Positions 7,325 through 15,503 of a stretch of DNA of 38,503 nucleotides are shown here, piece by piece (within the stretch, counting starts at the first letter, position 1; every line of letters begins with the position of its first letter). The stretch covers positions 1-38,503 of the forward strand of contig JAJQHY010000003.1 of assembly GCA_021199495.1 (NCBI GenBank), read 5' to 3'. This DNA comes from Lachnospiraceae bacterium. Lineage in GTDB: Bacteria > Bacillota > Clostridia > Lachnospirales > Lachnospiraceae. Below the pieces are notes generated by a model that was given only the letters and a program-made list of their open reading frames with translations, had not been told where the DNA came from and did no database searches. The translations under genes and the position numbers were made by a program.

Positions 7325-7914
7325 TGAAAGATGATCATAATACAATTATAGAAAATGACAAAAAGGAGAATCCGGAGGACAGAATTTTCACCATTCCAAA
7401 CGGCATGTCGTTTTTCAGGCTGATCTTGATCCCCTGCTTTGTCTGGTCCTACAGCGGGATCCATAATACGCCGCTGACGGCGGTATTCCTGCTTTTGTCG
7501 GGGCTGACGGATGTCCTGGACGGGTGGGTGGCCCGCAAATTTCATATGGTCAGCAACGTGGGGAAGGTGTTAGATCCCCTTGCGGATAAGCTGACGCAGG
7601 GCGCTATCCTTTTGTGTCTGGTCGTGGAGTACCCGCTGATGGCCATTCCGTTTTTTATCCTGTTGATAAAGGAAATCATCATGTGCGTGACAGGGCTTTG
7701 GGCCATCAAAAAGACCGGCCGGGTGGAGGGAGCCGACTGGCACGGAAAGGTGACGACATTCCTTTTATATTTCACTGCGATTCTGCATGTCTTCTGGCAC
7801 AATATTCCGGATAGGTTATCGCTGACACTGATTTGCCTCTGTACCGCTTTTATGCTGCTGAGCCTGGTGCTTTACACCATTGAGAGGGTGAAGATGATCA
7901 GGGGAAAAGAGTAG
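7321..7914 (+). CDS. pgsA: CDP-alcohol phosphatidyltransferase, PgsA-like
   Basis: A 197-residue membrane enzyme predicted to join a CDP-activated lipid to an alcohol, most likely CDP-diacylglycerol plus glycerol-3-phosphate giving phosphatidylglycerol phosphate. The complete family signature DG-x2-AR-x8-G-x3-D-x3-D is present (D67 G68, A71 R72, G81, D85, D89), preceded by D64. About five to six hydrophobic helices follow a polar, acidic N-terminus of about 22 residues. It is third in an operon with the response regulator and kinase, with a 4-base overlap, and ends before a strong terminator. The PgsA name is a best guess: related enzymes use other alcohols, and a TCS-linked copy may be a second, stress-induced one. 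Confidence 0.82.
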   Translation: MMKDDHNTIIENDKKENPEDRIFTIPNGMSFFRLILIPCFVWSYSGIHNTPLTAVFLLLSGLTDVLDGWVARKFHMVSNVGKVLDPLADKLTQGAILLCLVVEYPLMAIPFFILLIKEIIMCVTGLWAIKKTGRVEGADWHGKVTTFLLYFTAILHVFWHNIPDRLSLTLICLCTAFMLLSLVLYTIERVKMIRGKE

Positions 7915-7987
7915 CAGATTCTGATGACAGCCTGCACAAAATGATTTTGAACTGATATAATCCTGAAATGAATATGCAATAAGGGGG

Positions 7988-8031
7988 AAAGCCTTTTTAC
8001 TCTGTGAACAGACGGGTAAAGAGGCTTTTTT
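7988..8031 (+). terminator. intrinsic terminator of the TCS-phosphatidyltransferase operon
   Basis: AAGCCT (7989-7994) pairs with AGGCTT (8022-8027), extended by further pairing around TCTG/CAGA, and ends in TTTTTT. It separates this operon from the importer operon. Confidence 0.8.
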
Positions 8032-8157
8032 GTTGGAATAATGTCTCTTTTGATTTTTACCTGATTTTACAAAAACCATGTCCTGTTTTACCTTTCTTCT
8101 TCCTTATGCCACCCGGATTTTACAGCGCCTGGATAGCGGCTTTACATGGCAGGCGGA

Positions 8158-8163
8158 TATAAT
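8158..8163 (+). promoter_or_regulatory. -10 element (TATAAT) of the importer operon
   Basis: A perfect TATAAT lies about 45 bases before the start at 8208. No good -35 box is found 16-18 bases upstream (TTTACA at 8141 is too close), which would fit an activator-dependent promoter. The rest of 8032-8207 shows nothing supportable. Confidence 0.4.
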
Positions 8164-8207
8164 GTTAACGTCTTACAGGAAAAAGAAAAGGAAGGAAAAG
8201 AAGAAAC

Positions 8208-9233
8208 ATGGACAAGATCAAACTGGAACATGTGGACAAAATCTATGACAACGGCGTCCAGGTCATCAGGGATCTGAACCTGACGATTGAGGAAGGCAGC
8301 TTTACCGTGCTGTTGGGTCCGTCCGGCTGCGGCAAATCCACGACGCTGCGCATGATTGCGGGTCTGGAGGAGGTCAGCGGTGGAACACTCACCATCAACG
8401 GCAAGGATATGAAGAACGTGCCACCCGGTGACCGCGATATCGCCATGGTGTTCCAGAATTACGCGATTTACCCCACGATGACGGTGCGGGGCAATATTGA
8501 GTTCGGTTTGAAAAACGCGAAGGTGCCGAAGGAGGAAAGAGAGAAGAGAATCAGGGAGATTGGGGAGACTACCGGTCTGACACCCTATATGGACCGCAAG
8601 CCGAGCGCGCTCTCCGGCGGACAGCGCCAGCGTGTGGCGCTTGCCAGAGCCATGGTCAAAAATCCACAGGTCTTTCTGATGGATGAACCGCTCTCCAACC
8701 TGGACGCAAAGCTGCGCGGACAGCTGCGCACGGAGTTGATCGAGCTGCACCAGAGACTGGGCGCCACCTTCGTCTATGTCACACATGACCAGAGCGAGGC
8801 GACCTCCATGGGCACGCACATCATTCTGATGGATGAGGGCAATATCATGCAGCAGGGTACCCCGGAGGATATTTACTTAAATCCGGACAATGTGTTCACG
8901 GCGCGCTTCATTGGCAACCCGCCCATGAATATTTTTGAAACCGCCAGCATGTCCAACGAGTGGGAGAATATGCCGGGAGTGGCTTATGTGGGATGCAGAC
9001 CGCATGACGTTCTCTTTGAAAAACCGGAGGGAGAAGCGGCCAGCTTCCAGGGTACTATCATGACGCGCGAGATGCTGGGCAGCGAGATTCATTATAAGCT
9101 CCGCACGCCTTACGGCATTCTGCACGCAAAAAATTACGAGGCGATGAAGCACTACAGCGGCCTGGTGAATGTATGGATTCCCAGAAAAGACCTTTGTTTC
9201 TTTGACAAAAATAAAAATCGTATCCGCAATTAG
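8208..9233 (+). CDS. ugpC: ABC importer ATPase, UgpC/MsmX type
   Basis: A 341-residue ATPase that energises import through the two permeases encoded next. Walker A GPSGCGKS (37-44), Q-loop Q83, signature LSGGQ (135-139), Walker B VFLMDEP (155-161) and H-loop THD are intact. Residues from about 240 form the regulatory TOBE domain of the carbohydrate-uptake (CUT1) class. It is the first gene of ATPase-permease-permease-binding protein-phosphodiesterase, the same gene set as ugp operons for glycerol-3-phosphate and glycerophosphodiesters, although gene order differs from E. coli. A start at 8208 is supported by GGAAGG upstream. Dedicated rather than shared use is inferred from its operon position. 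Confidence 0.88.
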   Translation: MDKIKLEHVDKIYDNGVQVIRDLNLTIEEGSFTVLLGPSGCGKSTTLRMIAGLEEVSGGTLTINGKDMKNVPPGDRDIAMVFQNYAIYPTMTVRGNIEFGLKNAKVPKEEREKRIREIGETTGLTPYMDRKPSALSGGQRQRVALARAMVKNPQVFLMDEPLSNLDAKLRGQLRTELIELHQRLGATFVYVTHDQSEATSMGTHIILMDEGNIMQQGTPEDIYLNPDNVFTARFIGNPPMNIFETASMSNEWENMPGVAYVGCRPHDVLFEKPEGEAASFQGTIMTREMLGSEIHYKLRTPYGILHAKNYEAMKHYSGLVNVWIPRKDLCFFDKNKNRIRN

Positions 9234-9251
9234 AAAAGAGGAAAAGTCAAT

Positions 9252-10169
9252 ATGGCAAAACAAGTGAAAGATCAGTCGGCCATGAGAGAACGGCCGGGTC
9301 TGATGATATGGAATAAGGCGCTGCCGTACATTATGGTCGCGCCGGCGATGATCATTTTCGCGGTCTTCGTTATTTACCCGCTTTTTTACATGATCTATGT
9401 CAGCTTTTTTAACTGGAATATGATCTCGGAAATGAAATTTGTGGGTCTGGCCAATTACACGAAAATGTTCACCGACAAAACCTTCTGGAAAGCGCTGAGC
9501 AATACGGTCATTTATGTGCTGATGTACGTGCCGGCGTCCATGATTCTGGGAACACTGATCGCGGTCTTCATTCAAAAGAACACCCGCATCAATAAGATTT
9601 TGCAGAACATTATGTTCCTGCCCTACATTATTTCGCTCGTGTCCATTTCCTTTATCTGGATGTGGATGATGGATTATGACAAGGGTCTGTTCAATTATGT
9701 GCTGAGTCTCTTCGGAGTCGAGGCCGTCAACTGGCTGGGCGGCTCCGATACGGCGCTGTTTTCTCTGGCACTGGTCAATGTTTGGAAGAGCCTGGGCTAT
9801 TATGTGCTGATTATCGTGGCGGCGCTGCAGGGCATTCCCGGCTATCTGTATGAGGCGGCGGCCTTAGATCGTGCCAACCCCGTTACTACATTTTTTAAGG
9901 TGACGCTGCCGATGCTCTCCCCGACTTTATTTTACCTGCTGCTGATGGGAATTATCGCCGCGTTCAAGACCTTCGACAGTGTCTCCATCATGACCAGTGG
10001 CGGCCCCGGAAACGCGACGGACACCATAGTCTATGAGCTCTATAAACAGGGCTTTGTCAGCTATCGTGTCGGATACGCCTCCGCTATGGGCGTGGCGCTG
10101 ATGGTGATTGTGGGCGGTATCTCGATCTTCTACTTCGCGGTGCTGCAGAAGCGGGTTCATTATCAATAA
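9252..10169 (+). CDS. ABC importer permease, UgpA-like
   Basis: A 305-residue inner-membrane subunit with about six helices. The cytoplasmic EAA loop that docks onto the ATPase is seen at about 201-220 (EAAALDRANP followed by VTTFFKVTLP). The cytoplasmic N-terminus is polar, and the first helix spans about 25-50. It starts 18 bases after the ATPase gene with AGAGGAAAAG as ribosome site, and pairs with the permease at 10186. CUT1-type permeases of this length carry sugars, glycerol-3-phosphate or glycerophosphodiesters; the latter is favoured by the downstream phosphodiesterase. Confidence 0.88.
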   Translation: MAKQVKDQSAMRERPGLMIWNKALPYIMVAPAMIIFAVFVIYPLFYMIYVSFFNWNMISEMKFVGLANYTKMFTDKTFWKALSNTVIYVLMYVPASMILGTLIAVFIQKNTRINKILQNIMFLPYIISLVSISFIWMWMMDYDKGLFNYVLSLFGVEAVNWLGGSDTALFSLALVNVWKSLGYYVLIIVAALQGIPGYLYEAAALDRANPVTTFFKVTLPMLSPTLFYLLLMGIIAAFKTFDSVSIMTSGGPGNATDTIVYELYKQGFVSYRVGYASAMGVALMVIVGGISIFYFAVLQKRVHYQ

Positions 10170-10185
10170 ACATGGAGATTTCATT

Positions 10186-11016
10186 ATGAAAAGTAAAATA
10201 AATATCCTGAAAATCGGAAAATGGCTTTTAAGCGCCGTGCTTTTCCTGATTTTCTTTATCCCCTTTTACTGGATGGCGCTGACCAGCTTAGAGACTACGG
10301 CGCAGACGCTGCAGACGCCGCCGCTGTTTTTCGTACTGAAGCCACAGTTTGAGAACTTTATCACTGCCTTCAATGCCATCGACTATCTGCATTATTTCAA
10401 AAACAGCGTGGTGGTGACAGCTGGCGTGCTGATCATCCAGATGGTTACGGTGGTGCCTGCGGCGTATGCCTTCGCCCGTTATGAATTCAAGGGAAAGGGA
10501 CTCCTCTTCGGAATGGTGCTCGCTACTACGATGATCCCTTCCCAGCTCGTGTTTTTACCGGTCTTCCTGATCTTAAGCAAAATGGGACTGATCAATACCT
10601 ACTGGTCTTTAATTCTTCCCCAGGCGGCCAGCGCGTTCGGTATTTTCATGCTGCGGCAGAACTTCATGCAGGTGCCGAAGGACTTAATTGAGGCGGCCAG
10701 GATGGACAAGGCGGGAGAATTTAAGATTGTATTTCAGATCATGATCCCGATGGCCCGCAGCACGATCGTCACGCTGGCGCTTTTAACCTTCATCAGCACC
10801 TGGAACGATTATTTCTGGGTGAAGGTCCTGACCACCAACGAGACTGTGAGAACGCTTTCCATGGGAATGACCATGCTGCGTGAGGTGGAGTCCGGCCTGG
10901 TGTCCAACAACATTGTCATGGCTGGCAACCTGATCATGCTGGTGCCGGTGCTGATCGCCTTTGTCCTGGCACAGAAGCAGATATTGAAGGCGTTTGCTTA
11001 TACCGGAGTAAAATAA
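10186..11016 (+). CDS. ABC importer permease, UgpE-like
   Basis: A 276-residue partner permease with six predicted helices, starting with one at about 13-32. The EAA motif is at 169-188 (EAARMDKAGEFK then IVFQIMIP). The start is the ATG at 10186 behind GGAG; a longer in-frame version from 10108 would overlap the previous gene and adds a non-conserved basic stretch. It forms a heterodimer with the 9252-10169 product. The C-terminus (QKQILKAFAYTGVK) matches the usual end of CUT1 second permeases. Confidence 0.88.
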   Translation: MKSKINILKIGKWLLSAVLFLIFFIPFYWMALTSLETTAQTLQTPPLFFVLKPQFENFITAFNAIDYLHYFKNSVVVTAGVLIIQMVTVVPAAYAFARYEFKGKGLLFGMVLATTMIPSQLVFLPVFLILSKMGLINTYWSLILPQAASAFGIFMLRQNFMQVPKDLIEAARMDKAGEFKIVFQIMIPMARSTIVTLALLTFISTWNDYFWVKVLTTNETVRTLSMGMTMLREVESGLVSNNIVMAGNLIMLVPVLIAFVLAQKQILKAFAYTGVK

Positions 11017-11047
11017 AATATTTTATAAAAAAAGGAGAAAAGAAACC

Positions 11048-12415
11048 ATGTTCAACAATATGACAAGAAGAGACTTTATGAAAGGAATGCTGGCTGGCGG
11101 CGCGGCAGCCTGTTCCGCAGGTCTTCTGACCGCATGCGGCAGCGCATCCGCGGGCAGCACCAGCTCCTCCACGACATCCTCCTCCACATCCTCCGGCAGC
11201 ACTTCCTCGGAGAACACCGGCAGCGATGACGTCATCGACCTGACCTTCTGGTATGCCTACACCGGCACCATTCAGGAGTACATTGACGCGGCGGTGGAGC
11301 GTTTCAATACCACAGTCGGCGCAGAGAAAGGAATTTCCGTGACTGCGGAGTATCAGGGCGCTTACACGGATCTGCACCAGAAGCTGCAGGCGGCTTACAT
11401 TGCAGGAACCGCACCGGATGTGACGGAGCTGGAGATTGGCGTAGTAGGTGAGTTCTCAAACGGCGGTATGGTTCAGAGCCTGGACAGTTTTATTGAGGCG
11501 GACAACTATGATCTGAGTGACTTTTATGATGGTTTGCTGTATAATTGCAATATCAATGACAGCTACTATGCACTGCCCTTCCTGCGTTCCACTTCCATTA
11601 TGTATATGAACGCAACCCTGCTGGCGGAGGCTGGTGTGGACGCCGAGGAAATTCACAGCTGGGATGATGTGACCGCGGCCTGCGAGGCGGTATATGAAGC
11701 CACCGGCAAATACGGCATGACCATGGCGAGCTATTACTGGTTTTATGAGGCGTTTCTGCTGACCCGCGGCAGCTTCCCCATCAATGAGGAGGAGACGGAG
11801 ATTACCATTGATACCCAGGAGTGCCGGGATATGATCGCGTATTTCCAGGATCTCTATGACAGAAAGCTGCTGCACTTCTATGCATACTCGGAGTCAGACA
11901 AGACCAGCGCGGATGTGACCAATCAGGACGCAGCCATCTGGTTTGCCTCCACCGGCAGCTTAAGCGGTTATGTGTCGGTAGCGGAGGAGCAGGGCTTTGA
12001 GCTGGTGTGCAGCTTTATTCCCAAGGAAACCTCCTATGGTGTCGCGGTAGGCGGCTGCAACATGGCCATGCTTTCCGGTCTTTCCGCAGAGAGGCAGCAG
12101 GTGGTCTGGGAGTTCATCAAATTTATGACCACCGAGGAAGAAACCGTGGAGGCAAATGCCGTGACCGGCTATCTGGCAACCAGAAAGAGCGCGCAGGAGG
12201 ACGAGAACATGCAGGCACTGTATGCGGCTTACCCGCAGTACAAAGTAGCGACAGAGCAGCTGGAGTATTCTCACGGCCGTCCGAACGCTTCCGGTTACGC
12301 GGAGTGGCAGCTGGACTTCCATGATGGCGTTTCTGAGATTATTATCAACGGTGCGGACCTGGATGAGACCCTGGCCGAGCTGGAAGAGGAAGGAAATGAA
12401 TTGCTCAATGAATAA
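11048..12415 (+). CDS. extracellular solute-binding lipoprotein of the ABC importer
   Basis: A 455-residue binding protein captured outside the membrane by a lipid anchor. The signal region has a basic TRRDFMKG stretch resembling a twin-arginine motif, a short hydrophobic core, and the lipobox LTAC with C30 as lipidated cysteine. A Ser/Thr/Gly linker (about 31-58) precedes the mature fold (LTFWYAYTG onward), typical of family 1 binding proteins for sugars or glycerol-phosphate compounds. AAAAAAAGGAG precedes the start. The 31-base gap to the permease and the overlap with the next gene place it in one operon. Substrate is inferred from the phosphodiesterase, not read from binding residues; a sugar ligand remains possible. 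Confidence 0.87.
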   Translation: MFNNMTRRDFMKGMLAGGAAACSAGLLTACGSASAGSTSSSTTSSSTSSGSTSSENTGSDDVIDLTFWYAYTGTIQEYIDAAVERFNTTVGAEKGISVTAEYQGAYTDLHQKLQAAYIAGTAPDVTELEIGVVGEFSNGGMVQSLDSFIEADNYDLSDFYDGLLYNCNINDSYYALPFLRSTSIMYMNATLLAEAGVDAEEIHSWDDVTAACEAVYEATGKYGMTMASYYWFYEAFLLTRGSFPINEEETEITIDTQECRDMIAYFQDLYDRKLLHFYAYSESDKTSADVTNQDAAIWFASTGSLSGYVSVAEEQGFELVCSFIPKETSYGVAVGGCNMAMLSGLSAERQQVVWEFIKFMTTEEETVEANAVTGYLATRKSAQEDENMQALYAAYPQYKVATEQLEYSHGRPNASGYAEWQLDFHDGVSEIIINGADLDETLAELEEEGNELLNE

Positions 12416-13238
12416 CAAAATTCTGATTATGGCACATCGGGGCGCGTCCTTTCACGCGCCCGAAAACACAAAGGCAGCCTTTTTAAAAGCCCCGGAGCTG
12501 GGGGCAGACGGCATCGAGACCGACATGCAGCTGACCGCCGACGGCAAAATTGTGCTTCATCACAATTATTATATTGATAATACCTCCGACGGGAATGGCG
12601 CGATCCTTTTAAAGACGCTGAAGGAGCTGAAGAGCTATGATTTCGGTTCTTATAAAGGGGAAGCGTTTCAGGGGGAGAGAATTCTGACCTTAGAGGAGCT
12701 CCTGCCGCTTTTAAGGGACATGGAGATCATCAATCTGGAATTGAAGTCACCGTTAGACAAGTCCGTGGACTTTGTGGGCAAAATCTTAAAAATCGTGGAC
12801 AAAAGCGGCTTAAAAGAAGAACAGGTGATGTTCTCTTCCTTTGATGCCAAGCTCCTGGGTAAGATCAAAAAGAAGTCGTCCTATCGTGTTGGCCTTCTGA
12901 CCTTCCAGGAAAAGGCACAATCCATGCGCAGAGAACTCGCGGCATCCATGGCCGCTTCCTATCCGGTGAAGGATGTGGAAAAGCTTCTGGTGAACGCCGG
13001 GAAGAGCTATGATCTGGTACAGCTTGTGGATGAGCTGGACTATAAGCCGGATTTCCTGCATCCGGACTATCACAGTGTATTAGAAAAGCCGGAGCTGGTG
13101 TCTGAGATGCATGAGCGCGGAATCGGCGTCAACCCTTACACCTGCGACAACGCGGACGACATTGCCGCCCTGGTGCAGGCGGGGTGCGACGGGATTATCA
13201 CCAACCGCCCGGACATCGCACGGTCCGTGATCGGATAA
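12396..13238 (+). CDS. ugpQ: glycerophosphodiester phosphodiesterase
   Basis: A 280-residue cytoplasmic TIM-barrel enzyme hydrolysing glycerophosphodiesters to sn-glycerol-3-phosphate and an alcohol. GDPD active-site elements are all visible: H14-R15 in MAHRGA, E23 (PENT), E41 and D43 (ETD), H56 (HHNYYI) and the NLELK strand. There is no signal peptide. The ATG at 12396 has GAGG 6 bases upstream and overlaps the binding-protein gene by 20 bases; an ATG at 12408 is the alternative. As last gene of the importer operon it would process the imported diesters, matching the UgpQ role. The released glycerol-3-phosphate could feed the PgsA-like enzyme encoded upstream (inference). Confidence 0.88.
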   Translation: MNCSMNNKILIMAHRGASFHAPENTKAAFLKAPELGADGIETDMQLTADGKIVLHHNYYIDNTSDGNGAILLKTLKELKSYDFGSYKGEAFQGERILTLEELLPLLRDMEIINLELKSPLDKSVDFVGKILKIVDKSGLKEEQVMFSSFDAKLLGKIKKKSSYRVGLLTFQEKAQSMRRELAASMAASYPVKDVEKLLVNAGKSYDLVQLVDELDYKPDFLHPDYHSVLEKPELVSEMHERGIGVNPYTCDNADDIAALVQAGCDGIITNRPDIARSVIG

Positions 13239-13273
13239 TGTCAAAAGTCTGAATATAAACACTCTCTCAGAGG

Positions 13274-13311
13274 ATATGGCCGCCTGACCGCAATAAGCCA
13301 GGCGGCCATAT
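13274..13311. terminator. bidirectional hairpin between convergent operons
   Basis: ATATGGCCGCCTG (13274-13286) pairs perfectly with CAGGCGGCCATAT (13299-13311), a 13-bp stem between the phosphodiesterase and the minus-strand ABC permease. The T tract is weak on both sides. Confidence 0.6.
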
Positions 13312-13407
13312 TCATGTTGCGATACATTCGGATTTATCTGCTCCGTAGTCAGGACTGGCTGGCGACACCTGGTTTTTGCCGACTCTGATGTCAGATGTCC
13401 GATGGCT

Positions 13408-14145
13408 TCAGACACACAGCCGCTGCTCCATGATCCGGCAGGAGATCAGATAGAGGATGAACGCGAAGATAAGCGAGATCAGGATGTCAGTAATGTAGTA
13501 CAGCATGCCTGATGGCTCCGGTACCAGGCTTACGAGCGCGCTGATCACCCAGCAGATCAGCAGGAAGATGAGAAAGCTCACAAAGCCGCTGTGCTTTTTG
13601 CCGGCAAAGACGGTGGCGGAGAGGATGATGGCAAGCATGCCGGTCATAATTGTCATGATCCAGGAGGCGAGGCCTGTAACCACAGCCAGGATCATCTCTC
13701 TGACGGCGTTTGTGATGCGCATATCGATGGTGCGTTCCAGGTCTCTGACCGCTGCCAGGAAGGTCTGAAGCCCTTGATCCCGGATATACACGGCTGCGAC
13801 ACCCAGGGTCATCAGCACACCGAAAAAGCAGACCGCGATCAGCAGAGTGAGCGCGTTTGCGATTATTTTCGCGCCCAGAATCTGATAGCTGTCAGTGGGT
13901 GTGAGAAAGAGCATATAGCTCTGGTGTGTGCTTAAGTCCCTCTGCAGCACGATCAGACTTTCAATGCCGATGTAAATCAGGCCGAAAACAGCGCAGCAGA
14001 TCAGCCCCGTAATTCCGGCGGACAAAAGATTGACGCTCCCGTATATACCTGTCAGGAAAAGAATTTCAAAAAATATTGTGATGGTAAAAATGACGATTTT
14101 GGAAAACTGTGTTTTGCGCAGTTCATATTTCATTAATTTCAGCAT
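13408..14145 (-). CDS. ABC-2 type transporter permease
   Basis: A 245-residue membrane protein with about six hydrophobic helices. The N-terminus MLKLMKYELRKT is typical of ABC-2 permeases of export systems linked to GntR/YtrA regulators. It overlaps the ATPase gene upstream by 7 bases, so the two are translationally coupled. Related systems export peptides such as lantibiotics or bacitracin-like antibiotics or handle cell-envelope stress; no substrate can be assigned here. It is the last gene of the minus-strand operon and ends at the shared hairpin. Confidence 0.8.
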   Translation of the reverse strand: MLKLMKYELRKTQFSKIVIFTITIFFEILFLTGIYGSVNLLSAGITGLICCAVFGLIYIGIESLIVLQRDLSTHQSYMLFLTPTDSYQILGAKIIANALTLLIAVCFFGVLMTLGVAAVYIRDQGLQTFLAAVRDLERTIDMRITNAVREMILAVVTGLASWIMTIMTGMLAIILSATVFAGKKHSGFVSFLIFLLICWVISALVSLVPEPSGMLYYITDILISLIFAFILYLISCRIMEQRLCV

Positions 14146-14849
14146 GTAATCGCCTCCTCATGATGTCCGTAGATTTCACGGTATAAATCGACGACGGATT
14201 TCCCGCGTTCTTTTCGCAGCGTTTCTGTATCGCCCGTCAGTGCCACGCGTCCTTCCTTTAAAAATATGACCGTATCCACAACGGACTCCAGCTCCTCCAC
14301 CAGGTGACTGGAGATGACAAGGGCGGTGTCCGGGGCGCATTCCTCTAAGACTAAGCGGATGATGAGGTCGCGCGCCAACAGGTCAATCCCGTTGAGCGGT
14401 TCATCCAGCAGGTACACCCTTGCCTGGCGCGCCATTGTGGCGGCAACCTTTAGCTTTGCCGTCATACCGGAGGAAAGCACTTTTGCCCTCATTTTGGGGT
14501 CAAGCTCCATCTGTTTCAGCAGGTACTGGTAGCGTTCCATGGAAAAGTCCTCAAAGAAGTCGCTGTAATATTTTCCAACATCCTCCGCGGTCATCCAGTC
14601 GTAGAAATAGGCTTCCGTAGGCATGTAGGAAACCGCTTTGCGGCTGTCTTTGTCAATCGGCTGATTATCGTAATAAAATCCGCCCTCATTGGGCTTCACC
14701 AGGCCGACCGCCATTTTCATCAGTGTCGTCTTGCCGCTGCCGTTGGGCCCGAGCAGCGCGTAAATATGTCCCGGCTCTAACGCAAGCGATACGTGGTCGA
14801 TTGCCGCTTTGGAGCCGTAATGTTTGGTAATGTCTTTGCATTCCAGCAT
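14139..14849 (-). CDS. ABC transporter ATPase, BcrA/YtrB-like
   Basis: A 236-residue ATPase. Walker A is GPNGSGKT (34-41), Walker B is VYLLDEP and the H-loop lies in ISSHLVEE. The signature is the divergent LSSGM rather than LSGGQ, as often seen in this export subfamily. It partners the permease encoded immediately downstream. AAAGGGGAAC precedes the ATG at 14849. It follows the GntR gene after 92 bases that contain an imperfect hairpin, possibly tuning expression. Export of an antimicrobial or envelope-related compound is inferred from family context only. Confidence 0.85.
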   Translation of the reverse strand: MLECKDITKHYGSKAAIDHVSLALEPGHIYALLGPNGSGKTTLMKMAVGLVKPNEGGFYYDNQPIDKDSRKAVSYMPTEAYFYDWMTAEDVGKYYSDFFEDFSMERYQYLLKQMELDPKMRAKVLSSGMTAKLKVAATMARQARVYLLDEPLNGIDLLARDLIIRLVLEECAPDTALVISSHLVEELESVVDTVIFLKEGRVALTGDTETLRKERGKSVVDLYREIYGHHEEAITC

Positions 14850-14892
14850 ATTTCAAAGTTCCCCTTTCCTGTTTTATAAAAAATCGAAGTGT

Positions 14893-14924
14893 GGTTTCGG
14901 AACAGGTCGTCGTTTCCGATAACC
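14893..14924 (-). promoter_or_regulatory. intra-operon hairpin between GntR and ABC genes
   Basis: On the minus strand GGTTATCGGAA pairs with TTCCGAAACC (one bulge), followed 8 bases later by a T6 run. It could be a partial terminator or attenuator; the support is modest. Confidence 0.35.
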
Positions 14925-14941
14925 TGAATGTGAATGGCTGA

Positions 14942-15334
14942 CTATGTGGTGCGGGCAGGCGTCCGGGAATCTTTATTCTCTGTATCCATATAGCTTGTCA
15001 GCAGCTGCATTGCTTCTTCAGACGTAAGGCCCAGCAGGTGCGAACCCTTCAGGAACTCCTGCACGAGATTTTGCGCCATATCTTCCTTGATCTGCGCGAT
15101 GCGGTCGGTATCTTCAGTCACAAAGGTTCCCATCCCGCGCCTGGTAAAACAAACCCTTTCGTTCTCCAGCTCCTGATATACCCGGCTCACTGTGTTGGGA
15201 TTGATGGTATACTCCACGGCCAGGCTTCGGACCGATGGCAGCTTCTCTCCGGGTTTGATTCGCCCGGTCACAATATCCCGTTTGATGGCATCCATCACCT
15301 GCAGGTAAATCGGGGTTGCGGTATTATATTCCAC
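14942..15334 (-). CDS. GntR-family regulator, YtrA subfamily
   Basis: A 130-residue repressor. Residues 1-75 form the winged helix with the classic IYLQVMDAIKRDIVTGRIKPGE and LPSVRSLAVEYTINPNTVSRVY motifs; RRGMGTFV is the wing. The short helical C-terminus (about 78-118) is the dimerisation region of the YtrA type. The start is GTG at 15334 behind AAAGGAGG. It is the first gene of an operon with an ABC ATPase and permease. A palindrome overlapping its own promoter (15378-15399) is the likely operator, implying autoregulation; the inducer would be a compound exported by the transporter (inference). Confidence 0.9.
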   Translation of the reverse strand: MEYNTATPIYLQVMDAIKRDIVTGRIKPGEKLPSVRSLAVEYTINPNTVSRVYQELENERVCFTRRGMGTFVTEDTDRIAQIKEDMAQNLVQEFLKGSHLLGLTSEEAMQLLTSYMDTENKDSRTPARTT

Positions 15335-15377
15335 GCTGCCTTTCCTCCTTTCTGTTGGTTAACGTATGAATGTACGC

Positions 15378-15419
15378 GTGTACTAGGATGATAGTACACT
15401 ACGACTATGAAAATGTCAA
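15378..15419 (-). promoter_or_regulatory. promoter and operator of the GntR-ABC operon
   Basis: On the minus strand a consensus -35 TTGACA (complement of 15414-15419) and TACTAT (complement of 15391-15396) are 17 bases apart. The perfect palindrome GTGTACTA-6-TAGTACAC (15378-15399) covers the -10 box, the usual position of a YtrA-type operator. Confidence 0.8.
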
Positions 15420-15503
15420 GGGAGATTTGAAATAAAAATGCTTTTTGGGGTAAAAAGAATGTAAAACCGAACGGGGAATATGATGAAATGCCTTAAGTAT
15501 TCA

